A program made the position numbers and the translations under genes. 64,000 nt of DNA, taken from NCBI GenBank assembly GCA_021730635.1, contig JAJNNC010000008.1:349642-413641 (forward strand), read 5' to 3'. This DNA is from Catalimonadaceae bacterium JC749. Its GTDB lineage: Bacteria; Bacteroidota; Bacteroidia; Cytophagales; Cyclobacteriaceae. The notes beneath the pieces are model-generated. The model did not search any database. It was given only the letters and a program-made list of their open reading frames with translations, and was not told the origin of the DNA. Below, piece by piece: positions 62,673 to 64,000 of this stretch. Position 1 is the stretch's first letter. The number at the start of each line of letters is the position of its first letter.

Positions 62673-63677
62673 TTAAAAAATATAAGGTTTAATGACTCTG
62701 GCATTTATCTTTTTAAGCTCGACTACCAATTTACTCAGCACTTCATCATTTTCATAGGTGCCAATAATAGACCCTCCTGAACCAGTAAACTTAGCCGACA
62801 CGCCACAATTTCTGGCCGTATTGACAAGTTCTTTATTACTATCACTAATCTTCATTATTTTGCATCTAAGATCAAAGTTTTGATTGATCAGTTGGTCAAG
62901 TCTTTTGCTATTTTTTTCTTTGATTGCTACTATACCTTCCTCTGCCAATGCTGCAATACTTTGTAAAGTTTGAATCACGTCTGCATCTCCTTTGTCATAC
63001 TTAGATCGGATATCATTCAAGACGGTTCCGGAAACTTTCCCTAAATCTGTTTTGTATGCTAAATACAAATTAGGTAACAGGGATGGATCCAGTCTGATAT
63101 AGTCTCCATGCCCTTTTTCTTCTATAATCTTTTTATCAAAATTCATATATACACACCCTTCATAAACCTGAGCAACCCTATCTTGTAAACCTGCATTAAT
63201 CCCCAGTTCATCCATTTCTGCCGATAAAATGACGTTAGGTAGTTTCTCAATAGGGATTTCAACTTCGTAATAACGCATCAAAGCACGCATAGTTGCTGTT
63301 ACAATAGCGCTAGAACCTGCCAATCCTACTTGCCGAGGAATAGAAGAATAGTAGCGAATAGTAAAGTTTTTATTAGCAAGTTTGATATGATGATTATCAC
63401 AATATTCACAAAACTTTTTGATAGTGGCTTTGATTAGTCTTGACCCACCATAATAACCAACTAAACTTATAGCGTCTACGAGGTGATAAACACTTTTGAA
63501 AATATTGATATCTTGCTCCTGAGGCTCTATCTGTAATTCAGGAGAGGGATAGAGTAAAACCCTTGCACCGAAATTCCTTACGATAATTGAAATAGTTTTA
63601 CCATAATAACCATCTGTTGGATTTCCCAAAAGTCCTGCTCTGGCATATGCACTTGTTTCTACAATAGCGTTATTCAT
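62673..63677 (-). CDS. GHMP-family sugar kinase, glucuronokinase-like
   Basis: A 334-residue GHMP kinase that phosphorylates a sugar at C1. The ATP motif is PRQVGLAGSSAIVTATMRAL. The start AYARAGLLGNPTDGYYGKTI, and AGLQDRVAQVYEGCVYMNF and FDLRCKIMKISDSNKELV, closely follow plant glucuronokinase. The end AKFTGSGGSIIG is the third GHMP motif. With galU 2 bases downstream, it would turn free glucuronic acid into glucuronate 1-phosphate and then UDP-glucuronate. This is the first gene of the pair; the 323 bases above it are non-coding. Confidence 0.88.
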   Translation of the reverse strand: MNNAIVETSAYARAGLLGNPTDGYYGKTISIIVRNFGARVLLYPSPELQIEPQEQDINIFKSVYHLVDAISLVGYYGGSRLIKATIKKFCEYCDNHHIKLANKNFTIRYYSSIPRQVGLAGSSAIVTATMRALMRYYEVEIPIEKLPNVILSAEMDELGINAGLQDRVAQVYEGCVYMNFDKKIIEEKGHGDYIRLDPSLLPNLYLAYKTDLGKVSGTVLNDIRSKYDKGDADVIQTLQSIAALAEEGIVAIKEKNSKRLDQLINQNFDLRCKIMKISDSNKELVNTARNCGVSAKFTGSGGSIIGTYENDEVLSKLVVELKKINARVIKPYIF

Positions 63678-64000
63678 TCATTGCTGTTAATTGATGCAAA
63701 CAAACTGTAATTTTTTTCCCAAGAAAAATTATCAACGGTGATAATATCCAATAAGAATTTTGAGTTAATGTTACGACAATCTCATATTGTTTGCAAACCT
63801 GATAATGAAGCAGGTTCATTAATAATTATAAATTACACTTTTTTAGGTAAATGATGAGTAATGAGCCTTATCTAGCAAGTATGAAGTATAAATCTTACAA
63901 CTGGTTTTAGAATACTTGAAAATTGATCTTCTAAGTTAGGAATAAAATTTACCTCAAAAGGGGAGGGAAGATAGCAGAGTGAAGGCAGAGATGAGGAAAT
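63678..64000. other. 323-base A+T-rich edge spacer
   Basis: To the right edge I see only short frames and no recognisable gene, apart from the expected promoter of the kinase-galU pair near 63690-63720. A near-match to the -7 box, TACAGTTTG, has one extra base. Confidence 0.4.

Noticed and set aside
1..64000. CRISPR arrays, tRNA or rRNA genes, IS elements, prophage
   Set aside because: I looked for regular repeats, cloverleaf-like regions, transposases and phage proteins and saw none.

Overview
The window looks like the chromosome of a Bacteroidota bacterium, most likely a marine Cytophagales-type organism. Four things point there: a type IX secretion C-terminal sorting domain on a large secreted protein (13294-16230), several promoter boxes of the Bacteroidota form TAnnTTTG, an S16 ribosomal protein with a long acidic tail, and many SPII lipoproteins and proteins of families typical of this phylum. 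I found no rRNA, tRNA, CRISPR array, IS element or prophage. By eye the DNA is near 45-50% G+C up to about 54 kb and clearly more A+T-rich from about 55 kb to the right edge.

Layout. 0-4 kb: the end of a phosphorelay protein (Hpt domain), mutS, and an SpoU rRNA/tRNA methylase. 4-9 kb: NUDIX hydrolase, MATE exporter, a lone iron-type binding lipoprotein, nitroreductase and SDR. 8.6-10 kb: two tandem paralogous 4-TM proteins, the second fused to a peroxiredoxin-like domain. 10-11.3 kb: rpsP-rimM. 11.6-18.2 kb: a Tat-lipoprotein TRAP binding protein, a giant beta-helix/PA14/T9SS protein, a sulfatase and an acetyltransferase. 18.4-29.5 kb: peroxiredoxin-like protein, truncated globin, a three-part AraC regulator, alpha/beta hydrolase, a trehalose-synthase-like GH13 enzyme, a secreted protein, a SelW-like protein, a zinc metallopeptidase, an SRPBCC membrane protein, a 2-oxoglutarate/Fe(II) oxygenase and CorA. 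29.6-31.5 kb: TRAP permease subunits without their binding protein. 31.6-35.6 kb: rlmN, GGCT-like protein, cupin, lipoprotein and zinc alcohol dehydrogenase.

35.7-42.5 kb holds the most distinctive system: a complete six-gene ebo operon in the order eboA-B-C-D-E-F, read on the minus strand. It encodes EboA, a TatD-like hydrolase, a UbiA-like prenyltransferase, a sugar-phosphate cyclase, a TIM-barrel protein and an alkaline-phosphatase-superfamily protein. In other organisms this cluster is linked to moving or making a small-molecule precursor. Here it stands without any recognisable partner biosynthetic cluster in view, so its product is open.

42.6-55.3 kb: typA/bipA, a pyridoxamine-phosphate-oxidase-like protein, a mechanosensitive channel, AsmA, isoaspartyl peptidase, the overlapping dtd-mazG pair, a polytopic membrane protein and several small membrane or hydrolase genes. 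55.4-64 kb: an A-type Fe-S scaffold lacking its C-terminal cysteines, a NUDIX hydrolase, a LamG lipoprotein, a decayed ChaN-family heme-type lipoprotein gene that no simple ORF reveals, folB, a DivIVA protein, a WD40 protein, a phosphopantetheinyl transferase, a secreted redoxin, and a galU plus plant-type glucuronokinase pair that could make UDP-glucuronate for exopolysaccharide.
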